Shown here piece after piece: positions 42,376 through 51,428 of a stretch of DNA of 64,000 nt. Origin of the DNA: Stenotrophomonas sp. ISL-67 (GTDB lineage Bacteria; Pseudomonadota; Gammaproteobacteria; Xanthomonadales; Xanthomonadaceae); the NCBI RefSeq assembly GCF_018612915.1, contig NZ_JAGGRL010000011.1:1-64000 (forward strand), given 5' to 3'. The position numbers and the translations under genes are program-made. Each line of letters begins with the position of its first letter. The stretch's first letter is position 1. The notes under the pieces are model-generated. The model was not told where the DNA came from. It was given only the letters and a program-made list of their open reading frames with translations, and did not search any database.

Positions 42376-43817
42376 CAAGGGGTCTGGGGCCGGATGCGCT
42401 GGATGTTGGTGATGCGGTCGATGTAGCTCACGGTGTCGCTGGCCATCATCGGTTGCAGCGGGGTCACCGAAACGCCGTTGAGGTGCGCCTGCACGCGCCT
42501 GCCGTCGGGGCCGAACCAGCTGCCGCCCGAGGTGTCGTGGATCATCCACGCCTGCCCGTCGAGCTGGCCGATGGTGACCATCACGTGGCCGGGGATGTAG
42601 ACCAGGTCGCCCACCTGCAGCTGCTGCACGGCCGCGTTGCGCTTGGCCTTGCCGTCCTTTTCGCTGAAGGCGATGCGGTCCAGCGCCGGGCTGATTGCCT
42701 GCGCGCTGGTGTTGCGCGGCATCAGCACGCCGAAGCTGCGGTAGATCTCGGACACGAAGCCGCTGCAGTCGCGGGTGTCGTAGGAGTGGCCCCAGCCGTA
42801 GCGCTCGCCCAGGAACTTGAAGCTCTGGCTGAGCAGGTTGCGCGGGGTCAGCGGAAGGTAGTCGCTGGCGGTGTCCTGCGAACGCGGCAGCAGCGCCGGC
42901 ACCAGTGCCAGGCTGCCATCGGCGTTGCGCACCGGCAGTTGCACCACGTGCGCGGCATGCGCCTGCTGGCCGTTCACGGTCTGGTTGAGCGGCCAGTCGG
43001 CCAGCACCGGCACGCGCACGCCCATCTCCAGCTGCAGGCGGGAAACACGCGGTTCTTCCGGGGTAAACGCGGTGAAGGCGGTGGCACCGGTAATCACCCG
43101 AAACGGCCCGTGCTGGCCGTAGCCAAGTACCGTCGCCGCATCGCCCACGCCCACGAAGCGCTTTTCGATCCAGGCGGAGTAACGCTCGCTGGTGACGAAC
43201 AGCCACTGTCCGTCCGCGCTTTCATGCAGCACCGCCACCGCGTCGCCGGGGAACAGCGCCGATTCCTGGAAGCGGTCGATATCGGTGTCGCCCTGCGAAG
43301 TGAACACCCGCAGCGCGGTCGGGAACGCACGCAGCGCCGCGCGGTGGGTGACCAGCCCGTACTGCAGCGGGCGCTCGGCGGGAATCGCCGCCAGGGCCAG
43401 GTTCGCCTCGATGGCGGTACGCGCGCTGCCCGGAATCGGCTGTTCGTCTTCGCCGAACAGCGGCTTCTGCGGCCAGCGCGACAGCGCCTGGATGTCGGCC
43501 AACACCCGTGCACGCGTGAGCTGGGCGGGAAGTGCGCGCAGGTCATGGATCGAGGCGTCTTCGGCGCGCATGCGCGCGTTCTGCGCGGCAATGCCAGCGC
43601 TGTCCAGGATCACGCGGTCGGCATCGGGCAACCGGGCCGCCCAGAACGCAGGGTCGAGGTAGGCCTCGCGCAACCCGATGACGCCACCGAATGCAGCCGG
43701 CGGCGCAAAGGGCGCTTGGGCCCATGTCGCGCTGCCGGGCAGTACCAGCAGCGCCGCCAGCAAGGCGCGCGCCGGCCACGCAGGCCGCGCGGGGCGGCGG
43801 GGGGAAGCCTGGATCAT
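42375..43817 (-). CDS. Exported NlpC/P60 peptidoglycan endopeptidase with SH3 domain
   Basis: A 480-residue protein: signal peptide (about 1-34), a helical N-domain (about 40-140), SH3-like region (about 200-270) and the C-terminal NlpC/P60 domain (about 335-470). The catalytic Cys is in DCSGFVSEIY (about 348-357) and the histidine in VYIPGHVMVTIG (about 402-413). The family cuts the gamma-D-Glu-meso-diaminopimelate bond, releasing L-Ala-D-Glu, the natural substrate of the next gene's epimerase. GAGGAGGG before ATG 43817 fixes the start. It is the first gene of the leftward unit. Confidence 0.9.
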   Translation of the reverse strand: MIQASPRRPARPAWPARALLAALLVLPGSATWAQAPFAPPAAFGGVIGLREAYLDPAFWAARLPDADRVILDSAGIAAQNARMRAEDASIHDLRALPAQLTRARVLADIQALSRWPQKPLFGEDEQPIPGSARTAIEANLALAAIPAERPLQYGLVTHRAALRAFPTALRVFTSQGDTDIDRFQESALFPGDAVAVLHESADGQWLFVTSERYSAWIEKRFVGVGDAATVLGYGQHGPFRVITGATAFTAFTPEEPRVSRLQLEMGVRVPVLADWPLNQTVNGQQAHAAHVVQLPVRNADGSLALVPALLPRSQDTASDYLPLTPRNLLSQSFKFLGERYGWGHSYDTRDCSGFVSEIYRSFGVLMPRNTSAQAISPALDRIAFSEKDGKAKRNAAVQQLQVGDLVYIPGHVMVTIGQLDGQAWMIHDTSGGSWFGPDGRRVQAHLNGVSVTPLQPMMASDTVSYIDRITNIQRIRPQTP

Positions 43818-43845
43818 GGAGCGGTCACCCTCCTCGAAAGCGTCA

Positions 43846-43893
43846 GGAATATTTATTCCTTTTTCCGTCGAAAGCAAGAATAAATTATTGACC
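43846..43893. promoter_or_regulatory. Divergent promoter with two AT-rich operator sites
   Basis: Site 1, GGAATATTTATTCC (43846-43859), is a palindrome. Site 2, AGAATAAATTATTG (43877-43890), shares its half-site ATTTATTC in inverse; centres are about 31 bp apart, three helical turns. Site 1 overlaps the leftward -10 (TAAATA on the minus strand, with TTGCTT 16 bp upstream). Site 2 touches the rightward -35 TTGACC (43888-43893), whose -10 is TTACAC at 43910-43915. The RpiR protein is the obvious candidate to bind. Confidence 0.65.
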
Positions 43894-43949
43894 ACCTGTC
43901 AGGCCCGTGTTACACAGCGATTACCACCTGCACCTTGGGAAGTGTCGCC

Positions 43950-45434
43950 GTGGATCTGCCCGCACGCAAACCGCGTTCTGCTTCGATCTTCGCCCGGCGC
44001 GCCGCGACGGCGTGCCTGCTGCTGGGCATGGCCTCGGCGCAGGCGCCAGTGCTGGCCCAGGACGCGGTGATCGCGCAGATCGACCAAGGCCAGTTCGCTG
44101 CGGCAGATGCCCGCATCGCCACGGCACTCAACGATCCCGCGCTCAGCGACGAAACACGCGCCGCCTATGCCTATCAGCGCGAACGCATGCGCCGCATGCG
44201 GCTGGATTTCACCCTCGATGAAGCCGCCGCCAAGGTCCTCGTGCGCAAGCAGATCCCGGACCTGCGCGATGACGAATTCGCCCGCTGGGATGCTGCCGGC
44301 CTGGTCGAACACCTCGACATCGACGGTGAGCGGCGCTACTTCAAGCGCGCGCCCTCCAACCTGTTCCGGGTCAGTGCCGAGGCCAGGGCACGGCGTGCAC
44401 CCAACGTGCCGCCGCCGGTGGATGGCCCGTATGAGAACCTCGCACCGCACCACCACGAAGTGATTGCAGCGGCCAAGACCAGCGGCGCCACCAGCCTGGT
44501 GCCGCGCCGGGTGGAAGTCACCCAGTCGATCACGGTCAAGCCCGACGCCGTGCCCGCCGGTGAACTGCTGCAGGCGTGGATTCCGTACCCGCGTTCCATT
44601 CCCGGCCAGCAGGAAAACATTACCTGGATCGGCCCGAAAACCGGCGCCGTGATCGCGCCCGAAGCAGCCCAGCAGCGCACGGTCCACCTGCAGCAGAAGG
44701 CCGTGGCCGGCACGCCCACCCGTTTCGAGATCCGCTACGCGGTCACCGTCTACGCGCGCCATATCCAGGTCGATCCGGCCAAGGTGCTGCCCACCCCTGC
44801 CGACGCCGCGCTGCAGCCCTACCTGGCCGAACAGCCGCCGCACGTGGTGTTCACCCCGGCGCTGCGCGCGTTCTCGCAGCGCGTGGTCGGCAGCGAAACC
44901 AACCCCTACCGCATCGCGCAGAAGCTGTTCGACGCGGTCGACCAGATCCCGTGGGCCGGCGCCCGCGAATATTCCACCATCTCCAACATCAGCGACTACG
45001 CCCTGCACGCCGGCCACGCCGACTGCGGTCAGCAGACGCTGCTGCTGATCGCACTGCTGCGCCTGAACGGCATTCCCGCGCGCTGGCAGTCGGGCATGGT
45101 CTATTCCGATGACGCCGTGGGCTACAACAACCTGCACGACTGGGGCGCGCTGTACCTGGCCCCGTATGGCTGGGTGCCGATGGATGTCACCACCGGCCGC
45201 CTGGACAGCCCGGAGCCGGCATTGCGCGATTTCTACTTCGGCGGGCTCGATGCCTATCGCATCGCCTTCAACGACGACTTCCAGCAATCGTTCCAGCCGG
45301 CCAAACGCCATCCGCGCTCGGACACCGTGGATTCGCAGCGCGGCGAAGTCGAATGGTCCGGCGGCAACCTGTACTTCGATCAATGGAAGTACGACTTCCA
45401 ATCGCACGTTGTGCCTGTGGAGTCGGCGCGGTAA
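43950..45434 (+). CDS. Exported transglutaminase-like peptidase family protein
   Basis: A 494-residue protein with a signal peptide (about 1-38) and a C-terminal transglutaminase core: Cys in GHADCGQQTLLL (about 354-365), His in YNNLHDWGALYL (about 392-403) and Asp in GWVPMDVTTG (about 407-416), the usual triad. The middle (about 160-300) is beta-rich. Bacterial members often act as cysteine proteases on peptidoglycan-like peptides. The start is GTG 43950 with GGGAAG before it; upstream TTG is less likely. First gene of the rightward unit. Confidence 0.85.
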   Translation: MDLPARKPRSASIFARRAATACLLLGMASAQAPVLAQDAVIAQIDQGQFAAADARIATALNDPALSDETRAAYAYQRERMRRMRLDFTLDEAAAKVLVRKQIPDLRDDEFARWDAAGLVEHLDIDGERRYFKRAPSNLFRVSAEARARRAPNVPPPVDGPYENLAPHHHEVIAAAKTSGATSLVPRRVEVTQSITVKPDAVPAGELLQAWIPYPRSIPGQQENITWIGPKTGAVIAPEAAQQRTVHLQQKAVAGTPTRFEIRYAVTVYARHIQVDPAKVLPTPADAALQPYLAEQPPHVVFTPALRAFSQRVVGSETNPYRIAQKLFDAVDQIPWAGAREYSTISNISDYALHAGHADCGQQTLLLIALLRLNGIPARWQSGMVYSDDAVGYNNLHDWGALYLAPYGWVPMDVTTGRLDSPEPALRDFYFGGLDAYRIAFNDDFQQSFQPAKRHPRSDTVDSQRGEVEWSGGNLYFDQWKYDFQSHVVPVESAR

Positions 45435-45476
45435 TCGGCGGTATCACCATTTCACCCTTGAAGGAGAGAGCAGGGA

Positions 45477-48476
45477 ATGAAAGCGAACAGTTTGAAGCGG
45501 GCGGCGCTATGCGTCGCGTTGGGGGCCTGCCTGGGTGTCGTGGCACCGGCGGCGATGGCGCAGGATGGCTCGGTGGCCGGCAGGTTGCTGAGCGAACCGG
45601 GCCAGCAACTGGAAGGCGCCACGGTTACGGTGCGCAACCCCGCCACCGGCTTCGTGCGCTCGGTGCGCGCCGATGCCAACGGCAGCTACCGCATTCCCCT
45701 GCTGCCGGTGGGCACCTATGACCTGGAAGTATCCGTGGCCGGCGGTGCGCCGGCGCGCGTGGGCCAGGTCAACGTGACCCTGGGCAATGCCACCACGGTG
45801 AACGTGCCGGTCAGTGGCGTGAGCACCCTGGGCACGGTGCAGGTGCGTGCGCCGCAGGTGGTGAACATGGTCGATGTGCGCTCGACCGAATCGGCCACCA
45901 ACATCACCCGTGAAGAGTTGCTGCGGCTGCCGGTGGACCGCGACATCACCGCCGTGGCTTTGCTGGCCCCGGGCGCGGTGAAGGGCAAGGGCTCGTTGGG
46001 CGGGCAGGGCATCTCCTTCGGTGGCTCGTCGGTCGCGGAAAACACCGTGTACGTGAACGGCCTGAACGTCACCGACTTCTACAACCGGGTTGGCTTCTCG
46101 TCGGTGCCGTTCGGCTTCTACCAGGAATTCCAGGTCAAGACCGGTGGCTATTCGGTGGAATTCGGCCGCAGCACCGGCGGCGTCATCAACGCCGTGACCC
46201 GCTCGGGCACCAACGAATTCCAGACCGGCGCGCAGCTGGTGGTCGAACCGCGTGCCTGGCAGTCGCAGGCGCGTGACCGCTACGACAGCGACGGCAGCCG
46301 CTACATCACCGCCAGCCAGGATGATTATTCGCGCAGCGCCCTGAACGTGTTCGCCTCCGGCGCGCTGGTGCAGGACAAGCTGTTCTTCTTCGGCATGTAC
46401 GAAGCCCGCGATTACCAGCCCTGGTCCACCAACGACGCCGGCACCGTATTCAACCGCGGCAAGGCCGATGACCCGTTCTGGGGCGGCAAGCTGGATTGGC
46501 AGATCACCGACAACCAGATGCTGTCGCTGTTCGGCTTCTCCGACAAGAGCGACACCATCACCGACGTCTACAAGTACGACTACGCCACCGGCGATATCGT
46601 CGGCGACCGCACCAACCAGATCTACAACACGGTAGGCGGCAAGAACTGGTCCGGTACCTACAGCTGGCAGGTCAACAACGACCTGACCATGAAGCTCATG
46701 TACGGCGAGAACAAGCGCAACCGCTCGCAGAGCAGCTTGATGGACCAGAACTGCAACCGCGTATTCGACAACCGTACCGCCAGCCAGGGCGTACCGCCCG
46801 ACCTCCAGGGCGACCGCAGCTGCACCAGCAGCTCGCAGGTGGAATCGGCGCTGGATACCCGCAAGGCGGCCCGTGCCGATTTCGAATGGTCCATCGGCGA
46901 CCACCTGCTGCGATTCGGCCTGGACCGCGAAGAGAACACCTCCGATTACGAACGCGCCTACCCCGGCCCGGGCGGACTGCGTTACGACATCTACTACCGC
47001 ACCCCGGGAAGTACGCTCAACTACGACGTCGTGCCGGCCAGTGGCCTGGTCGCACGTTCCCGCCGCAATGAGGTGTCCGGCTCTTTCGAGACCATCAACT
47101 CGGCGTACTACATCGAAGACAACTGGCAGGTCACGCCCAACCTGCTGTTGAACATCGGTGCGCGCGTGGAAGGCTTCGACAACAAGGGCGGCGACGGCGA
47201 CAGCTACATCAAGATCGACAACATGTTCGCCCCGCGCCTGGGCTTCTCCTGGGACGTCCGTGGCGACGGCACCACCAAGGTGTTCGGCAACCTGGGCCGC
47301 TACTTCCTGCCGGTGGCCAACGTCATCAACATCAAGCAGGCCGGCGGCTTCCTGGATGAGCGCACCTGGTACGAATTCCTCGGTTACTCCGGTGCCGAGA
47401 ACAACCTCCCGGTGCTGGGCGGCCAGATCGGCCCGGTGGACAACTCGCAGGGCGATGGCAGCGTGCCGGACCTGCGCGCCGAAGTGAACCGCGACATGGA
47501 CCCGGTATACCAGGATGAAGCGATCCTGGGCTTCCAGCACATGCTCAGCGAATCGTGGTCGGTCGGCGCCAGCGTCACCTATCGCCGCCTCAACAACGCC
47601 ATCGACGACATGAACATCACCGCCACCGGCCAGTGCGGTGCTTTCGATGGCGTGTGGATCATGGGCAATCCCGGCCGCACCAACACCGTGTGGGGCGACA
47701 GCGACTGCGACGGCAGCAACGATGCCTGGATCAATATCGATACCTCGCGCGAAGGCTGGGCGCTGTACGACGACGACGGCAACTACGTGGGCCAGCGCGG
47801 CTGGGTCAAGCCCAAGCGCGATTACAAGGCGCTGGAGCTGCAGGTCGACCGTGCGTGGGATGGCAAGTGGGGCTTCAACGCGTCCTACACCCTGGCCTAC
47901 GGCAAGGGCAACGCCGAAGGCCCGGTCAATTCCGATACCGACTTCGCCGATTCGGGCCGTACCGAGAACTTCGACAACCCGTGGGTGAACTACCGCGGTT
48001 ACGGCTACCTGGCCAACGACCGCCGCCACCAGTTCAAGTTCCGCGGCAGCTACGCGCTCACCGAAAACCTGACCGTGGCCGCCACGCTGGGCATCCAGTC
48101 CGGCAGCCCGATCACCCGTTTCGGCGCCGGCAACCCGTATGACGCCACCGACTTCCGCAGCTACTTCGTGTGCGTGTCCAACTGCCAGTCCAGCGTGCCG
48201 TCCGAACGCGTTTTTATGCATTCGCCGCGTGCCGGCGATGGCCGCACCCCGTGGACCTACGACCTGGACATGAGCATTGCCTACAAGGTGCCGGTGCCGC
48301 TGGACCTGAGCCTGAAGCTGGCCGTGTACAACGTGCTCAACCAGCAGCGCATCGTGTCGGTGGACCAGGACTACGAGCCGCAGGACAGCATCGGCACGCC
48401 GAACCCGCTGTATGGCTATGGCACCGGGTTCCAGTCGCCGCGCTATGCACAGCTCACGGTGACGTGGAACTATTGA
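45477..48476 (+). CDS. TonB-dependent outer membrane receptor with carboxypeptidase-like N-domain
   Basis: A 999-residue outer membrane receptor (Oar-like). Signal peptide about 1-28; a carboxypeptidase-regulatory-like beta-sandwich (about 30-115; ANGSYRIPLLPVGTYDLEV); a plug domain (about 130-250, with the NTVYVNGLNVTDFYN segment); and a 22-strand-type barrel ending in an aromatic residue (TVTWNY). The family imports large or peptide-like substrates using TonB energy. Between a transglutaminase-like protein and peptide-cutting enzymes it is likely to import murein peptides or other peptides (inference). AAGGAGAGAG precedes the ATG. Confidence 0.9.
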   Translation: MKANSLKRAALCVALGACLGVVAPAAMAQDGSVAGRLLSEPGQQLEGATVTVRNPATGFVRSVRADANGSYRIPLLPVGTYDLEVSVAGGAPARVGQVNVTLGNATTVNVPVSGVSTLGTVQVRAPQVVNMVDVRSTESATNITREELLRLPVDRDITAVALLAPGAVKGKGSLGGQGISFGGSSVAENTVYVNGLNVTDFYNRVGFSSVPFGFYQEFQVKTGGYSVEFGRSTGGVINAVTRSGTNEFQTGAQLVVEPRAWQSQARDRYDSDGSRYITASQDDYSRSALNVFASGALVQDKLFFFGMYEARDYQPWSTNDAGTVFNRGKADDPFWGGKLDWQITDNQMLSLFGFSDKSDTITDVYKYDYATGDIVGDRTNQIYNTVGGKNWSGTYSWQVNNDLTMKLMYGENKRNRSQSSLMDQNCNRVFDNRTASQGVPPDLQGDRSCTSSSQVESALDTRKAARADFEWSIGDHLLRFGLDREENTSDYERAYPGPGGLRYDIYYRTPGSTLNYDVVPASGLVARSRRNEVSGSFETINSAYYIEDNWQVTPNLLLNIGARVEGFDNKGGDGDSYIKIDNMFAPRLGFSWDVRGDGTTKVFGNLGRYFLPVANVINIKQAGGFLDERTWYEFLGYSGAENNLPVLGGQIGPVDNSQGDGSVPDLRAEVNRDMDPVYQDEAILGFQHMLSESWSVGASVTYRRLNNAIDDMNITATGQCGAFDGVWIMGNPGRTNTVWGDSDCDGSNDAWINIDTSREGWALYDDDGNYVGQRGWVKPKRDYKALELQVDRAWDGKWGFNASYTLAYGKGNAEGPVNSDTDFADSGRTENFDNPWVNYRGYGYLANDRRHQFKFRGSYALTENLTVAATLGIQSGSPITRFGAGNPYDATDFRSYFVCVSNCQSSVPSERVFMHSPRAGDGRTPWTYDLDMSIAYKVPVPLDLSLKLAVYNVLNQQRIVSVDQDYEPQDSIGTPNPLYGYGTGFQSPRYAQLTVTWNY

Positions 48477-48480
48477 GGGC

Positions 48481-50112
48481 ATGCGCGCCTTGAAGCGGTG
48501 GGTTCTGTGTGGGGCGGCGGCAGGGCTGGTGGCATCGGCTACCGCCGCTGCCGCCGACCCCGGCTTCCAGGCGATGTTCGACCAGACCCGGCAGCACTAC
48601 ACGCTGCCGGGTCTGGCCATGGCCGTGGTGGACGACGGCCAGGTGGTCTACACGCACACGGCCGGCGAACGCCGCGTGGGCAGTGGCGAGCCGATCGACG
48701 CCGATACGCTGTTCAAGATCGCCTCCAACAGCAAGGCGATGACCGCCGCGGTACTGGCGCGGCTGGTTGACCGTGGCCTGCTCGCCTGGGATGACCCCGT
48801 TACCCGGTACCTGCCGCAGTTCCGCATGTACGACCCGTGGGTGACCGGGCACATGCAGGTGCGCGACCTGCTCATCCACAACAGCGGGCTAGGCCTGGGC
48901 GCGGGCGACCTGATGCTCTGGCCTGAACCCAATACTTTCAGCCGTGCCGACATCATTGCCGGGCTGGCCCATCTCAAACCCGTCACCAGCTTCCGCAGCG
49001 GTTATGCCTACGACAACCTGATGTATGTGGTGGCCGGCGAAGTGGCTGCGGCCGCCGGCGGCAAGCCGTATGACCAGCTGCTGCGCGAGGACGTGTTCGT
49101 TCCGCTCGGCATGACCCGCTGCCAGGCAGGGACGTGGTCGGTCGCGGAGGTGGGCAATGTCGCCCAGCCGCACGCACCGCGCGACGGACGCAACGTGGTC
49201 ATCAACGCCGACACCGCCATCGCCCCGGACCTGACCTCGATGGCCGCCGGCGGCATCCGCTGCAGCCTGCGCGACATGACGCGCTGGATGCAGGTACTTC
49301 TTGATCCCACGCTCGTGCCCGGTTGGCTCAGCGACACCCAGCGCCGCGCGCTGTGGACCGCGCACATGCCCATGCCGCTCGGCGAGCGCCAGCGTCGCTG
49401 GGACAACGCGCACTTCTCCGCCTATGGGTATGGCTGGCGCCTGTCGGACCTGGACGGGCAGTGGAAGGTCGCCCATACCGGCACCTTGTCCGGCATGTAT
49501 TCCTCGCTCGCGCTGCTGCCGGACCGCAAGGCCGGCGTGGTGATCCTGATCAACGGCGAAGGCGAGGATGCGCGCACCGTGCTCATGCAGGCCGCGCTCA
49601 AGCACTACACCGCACCGGAGCAACAGCAGACCATTGCCGGTTACGCCGAGCAGCTGCAGGCCGAACAGGTCAACCGCAACGCCGCCCACGCCCTCCCCGA
49701 TACGACCGCACGCAAACCCGTAGAGCCACGCCCTGCGTGGCTGAGCGGCATCGACCATCCCGCAGCCACGCAGGGCGTGGCTCTACGCGGTGGCGACCAT
49801 CCCGCAGCCATGCAGGGCGTGGCCGTACCCGGCCTGTATCGGGACCCTTGGCTGGGCCAGGCCCGCCTGTGCCCGGAAAACGGCACGCTGCGCTTCAGCG
49901 TGGACAAGTCACCCGCACTGCGCGGAACCGTGATGCAGCTCGGTTCCCGCTGGCTGGTGCAGTGGGATACCCTCGGGGCGGATGCAGAACCCTGGCTGCA
50001 GGTGGAGCCGGGCACCCCGCCGACGCTCCGCCTGAGCGCGATCGATCCGGATATCGACTTCAGCTATGACTACCAGGACCTGCACTTCAGCCGCATCGGC
50101 GATTGCCCTTAG
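48481..50112 (+). CDS. Serine hydrolase of the beta-lactamase/PBP-like family
   Basis: A 543-residue exported enzyme (signal peptide about 1-25). SNSK (about 83-86) is the SxxK nucleophile and YDN (about 177-179) the second motif; HTGTLSGMYS (about 337-346) stands in for the KTG element. Members include D,D-carboxypeptidases, esterases and D-aminopeptidases. Starts 4 bp after the receptor gene. A linker (about 414-450) is encoded by a REP cluster; it still reads through to a C-terminal beta domain (DUF3471-like). Its last 47 bp overlap the following gene. Confidence 0.86.
   Translation: MRALKRWVLCGAAAGLVASATAAAADPGFQAMFDQTRQHYTLPGLAMAVVDDGQVVYTHTAGERRVGSGEPIDADTLFKIASNSKAMTAAVLARLVDRGLLAWDDPVTRYLPQFRMYDPWVTGHMQVRDLLIHNSGLGLGAGDLMLWPEPNTFSRADIIAGLAHLKPVTSFRSGYAYDNLMYVVAGEVAAAAGGKPYDQLLREDVFVPLGMTRCQAGTWSVAEVGNVAQPHAPRDGRNVVINADTAIAPDLTSMAAGGIRCSLRDMTRWMQVLLDPTLVPGWLSDTQRRALWTAHMPMPLGERQRRWDNAHFSAYGYGWRLSDLDGQWKVAHTGTLSGMYSSLALLPDRKAGVVILINGEGEDARTVLMQAALKHYTAPEQQQTIAGYAEQLQAEQVNRNAAHALPDTTARKPVEPRPAWLSGIDHPAATQGVALRGGDHPAAMQGVAVPGLYRDPWLGQARLCPENGTLRFSVDKSPALRGTVMQLGSRWLVQWDTLGADAEPWLQVEPGTPPTLRLSAIDPDIDFSYDYQDLHFSRIGDCP
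49720..49828. repeat. Three REP units inside the serine hydrolase gene
   Basis: SMAG units at 49720-49742 (plus), 49764-49786 (minus) and a degenerate one at 49806-49828 (minus). The first two make a REPIN. All are read through in frame as about residues 414-450. Confidence 0.88.
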
Positions 50113-50794
50113 CCTGTTGTTCGCAGCCGTCGCACCGCCGGTGTCGGCCCAGCCAGTGAACATCGCACTGGTGCGCACCGCCGAACAGGCCGGCCTGGTG
50201 GACATCACCACGCTCTCGCCGGACATCACGCTGGACATGCGCTACGCCGGGCCCAACAATTTCACCGGCCGCCCAGTGCCCGGCTATGAAGCGCCCAAGT
50301 GCCTGCTGCTGCGCCCCGCCGCGAAAGCACTGGCCCATGTGGAAGAAAACCTGCGTGGGCAGGGCTACGGGCTGCAGCTGTTCGACTGCTACCGCCCGGC
50401 GCAGTCGGTGCGTTCCTTCGTGGCGTGGGCCAACGATCCGTTGGAGCAATCGCGCAAGGCCGTGCAGTATCCCGGGCTGGACAAGCCAGCGCTGCTGGGC
50501 GGTTACATCGCCGAAACCTCCGGCCACAGCCGTGGCGCCACCGTGGACCTGGGCCTGCTCGATTGCCGCAACGACCCGTGCACCACGGTCGACATGGGCA
50601 CCGACTTCGACTTCTTCGGCCCGCGCGCGCATACCGAAGCGCCCGACATCACCCCCGCCCAGTACCAGAACCGGCAGACGCTGCTGCGGGCCATGCAGCG
50701 CCAGGGCTTCGCCAACTACCCGCAGGAGTGGTGGCACTACACCCTCAGCCCCGAGCCCAGCCCCACCACCGCCTTCGACGTCCCGGTGCGCTGA
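50066..50794 (+). CDS. D-alanyl-D-alanine dipeptidase (VanX/DdpX family)
   Basis: A 242-residue zinc dipeptidase that splits D-Ala-D-Ala, here with a signal peptide (about 1-28) and so periplasmic. The zinc site is in SGHSRGATVDLGL (about 152-164; His and Asp) and EWWHYTL (about 220-226; Glu base and second His). DTLYR-type and FDCYRPAQSVRSF (about 107-119) with the conserved Arg are family marks. It starts inside the preceding gene with a 47-bp overlap, showing tight coupling; the ATG begins a good signal peptide. Releasing D-Ala from murein peptides fits the locus. Confidence 0.9.
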   Translation: MTTRTCTSAASAIALSLLFAAVAPPVSAQPVNIALVRTAEQAGLVDITTLSPDITLDMRYAGPNNFTGRPVPGYEAPKCLLLRPAAKALAHVEENLRGQGYGLQLFDCYRPAQSVRSFVAWANDPLEQSRKAVQYPGLDKPALLGGYIAETSGHSRGATVDLGLLDCRNDPCTTVDMGTDFDFFGPRAHTEAPDITPAQYQNRQTLLRAMQRQGFANYPQEWWHYTLSPEPSPTTAFDVPVR

Positions 50795-50832
50795 GCGCCT
50801 ACAATGCGCGCTCACCGAACCTACGGATCACG

Positions 50833-51210
50833 ATGAACCTGTCGCTGCACTTTGGATTGCTGGGCACGCTGGAAGCCGGGCTGATCGCCCTGCTGCTGGG
50901 CGTGCTGGTGTATGCGCTGTGGCACCGCGTGTGCCGCTGGGCCGGGTGGTCGGACGGGCACGCCATCGGCTGGGCCTGCGTCATCACCGTGGTGGGCGCG
51001 GCCGGCATCGATGCGTGGAATCTGTTCTACATGGGCATGATGCGGCTGGAATCGCCGCTGTACGCGCGGTTGTTCCTGGCCACCATCCACGATCCGAACG
51101 AACTGGGCTCGCGCGTGGTGGTGGAAGTGGCGGGCGCCTTGGGCGGTGTTGCACTGGGCTGGCTTTTGTTCAGCTCGCGCTCAGGCGAAAAAAGCGCCAG
51201 CACCCCCTGA
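50833..51210 (+). CDS. Hypothetical membrane protein
   Basis: A 125-residue protein with three predicted helices (about 8-30, 45-65 and 95-115). The loop between the second and third contains FYMGMMRLESPLYARLFLAT, and the C-terminus is a charged SRSGEKSAS tail. It follows the VanX-type gene by 38 bp, perhaps as the last gene of the unit. I do not recognise a family. A much longer upstream frame overlaps the dipeptidase and is not real. Confidence 0.6.
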   Translation: MNLSLHFGLLGTLEAGLIALLLGVLVYALWHRVCRWAGWSDGHAIGWACVITVVGAAGIDAWNLFYMGMMRLESPLYARLFLATIHDPNELGSRVVVEVAGALGGVALGWLLFSSRSGEKSASTP

Positions 51211-51428
51211 ATTTTCGTTCGCATCCGGTTAAATCCGGGCGCATTGAATGGTCGTCTTACCAATCGCTCACCTGCGCGTAACCGCAGGGGTAACGGAGTG
51301 CTGCGCGCGTGTGGTTAAGACCGCGTGCGCACGCCGGTTGCAGGGCAAGGTCGATTCACAAACGGGCTGTCAGTGTGGGGCCGTGCGGAAACAACGAGCC
51401 GCGCAACATTCCACAAGGAGACCACCCA

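Noticed and set aside
42435..43206. N-terminal extension of the epimerase frame into the NlpC/P60 gene
   Set aside because: Overlaps the NlpC/P60 gene in a different frame; the TGATG overlap at 42375 gives the natural start.
45507..48482. 991-residue minus-strand frame opposite the TonB receptor
   Set aside because: An antisense shadow: Ala/Val/His/Arg-rich with no domains; the plus strand encodes a complete receptor.
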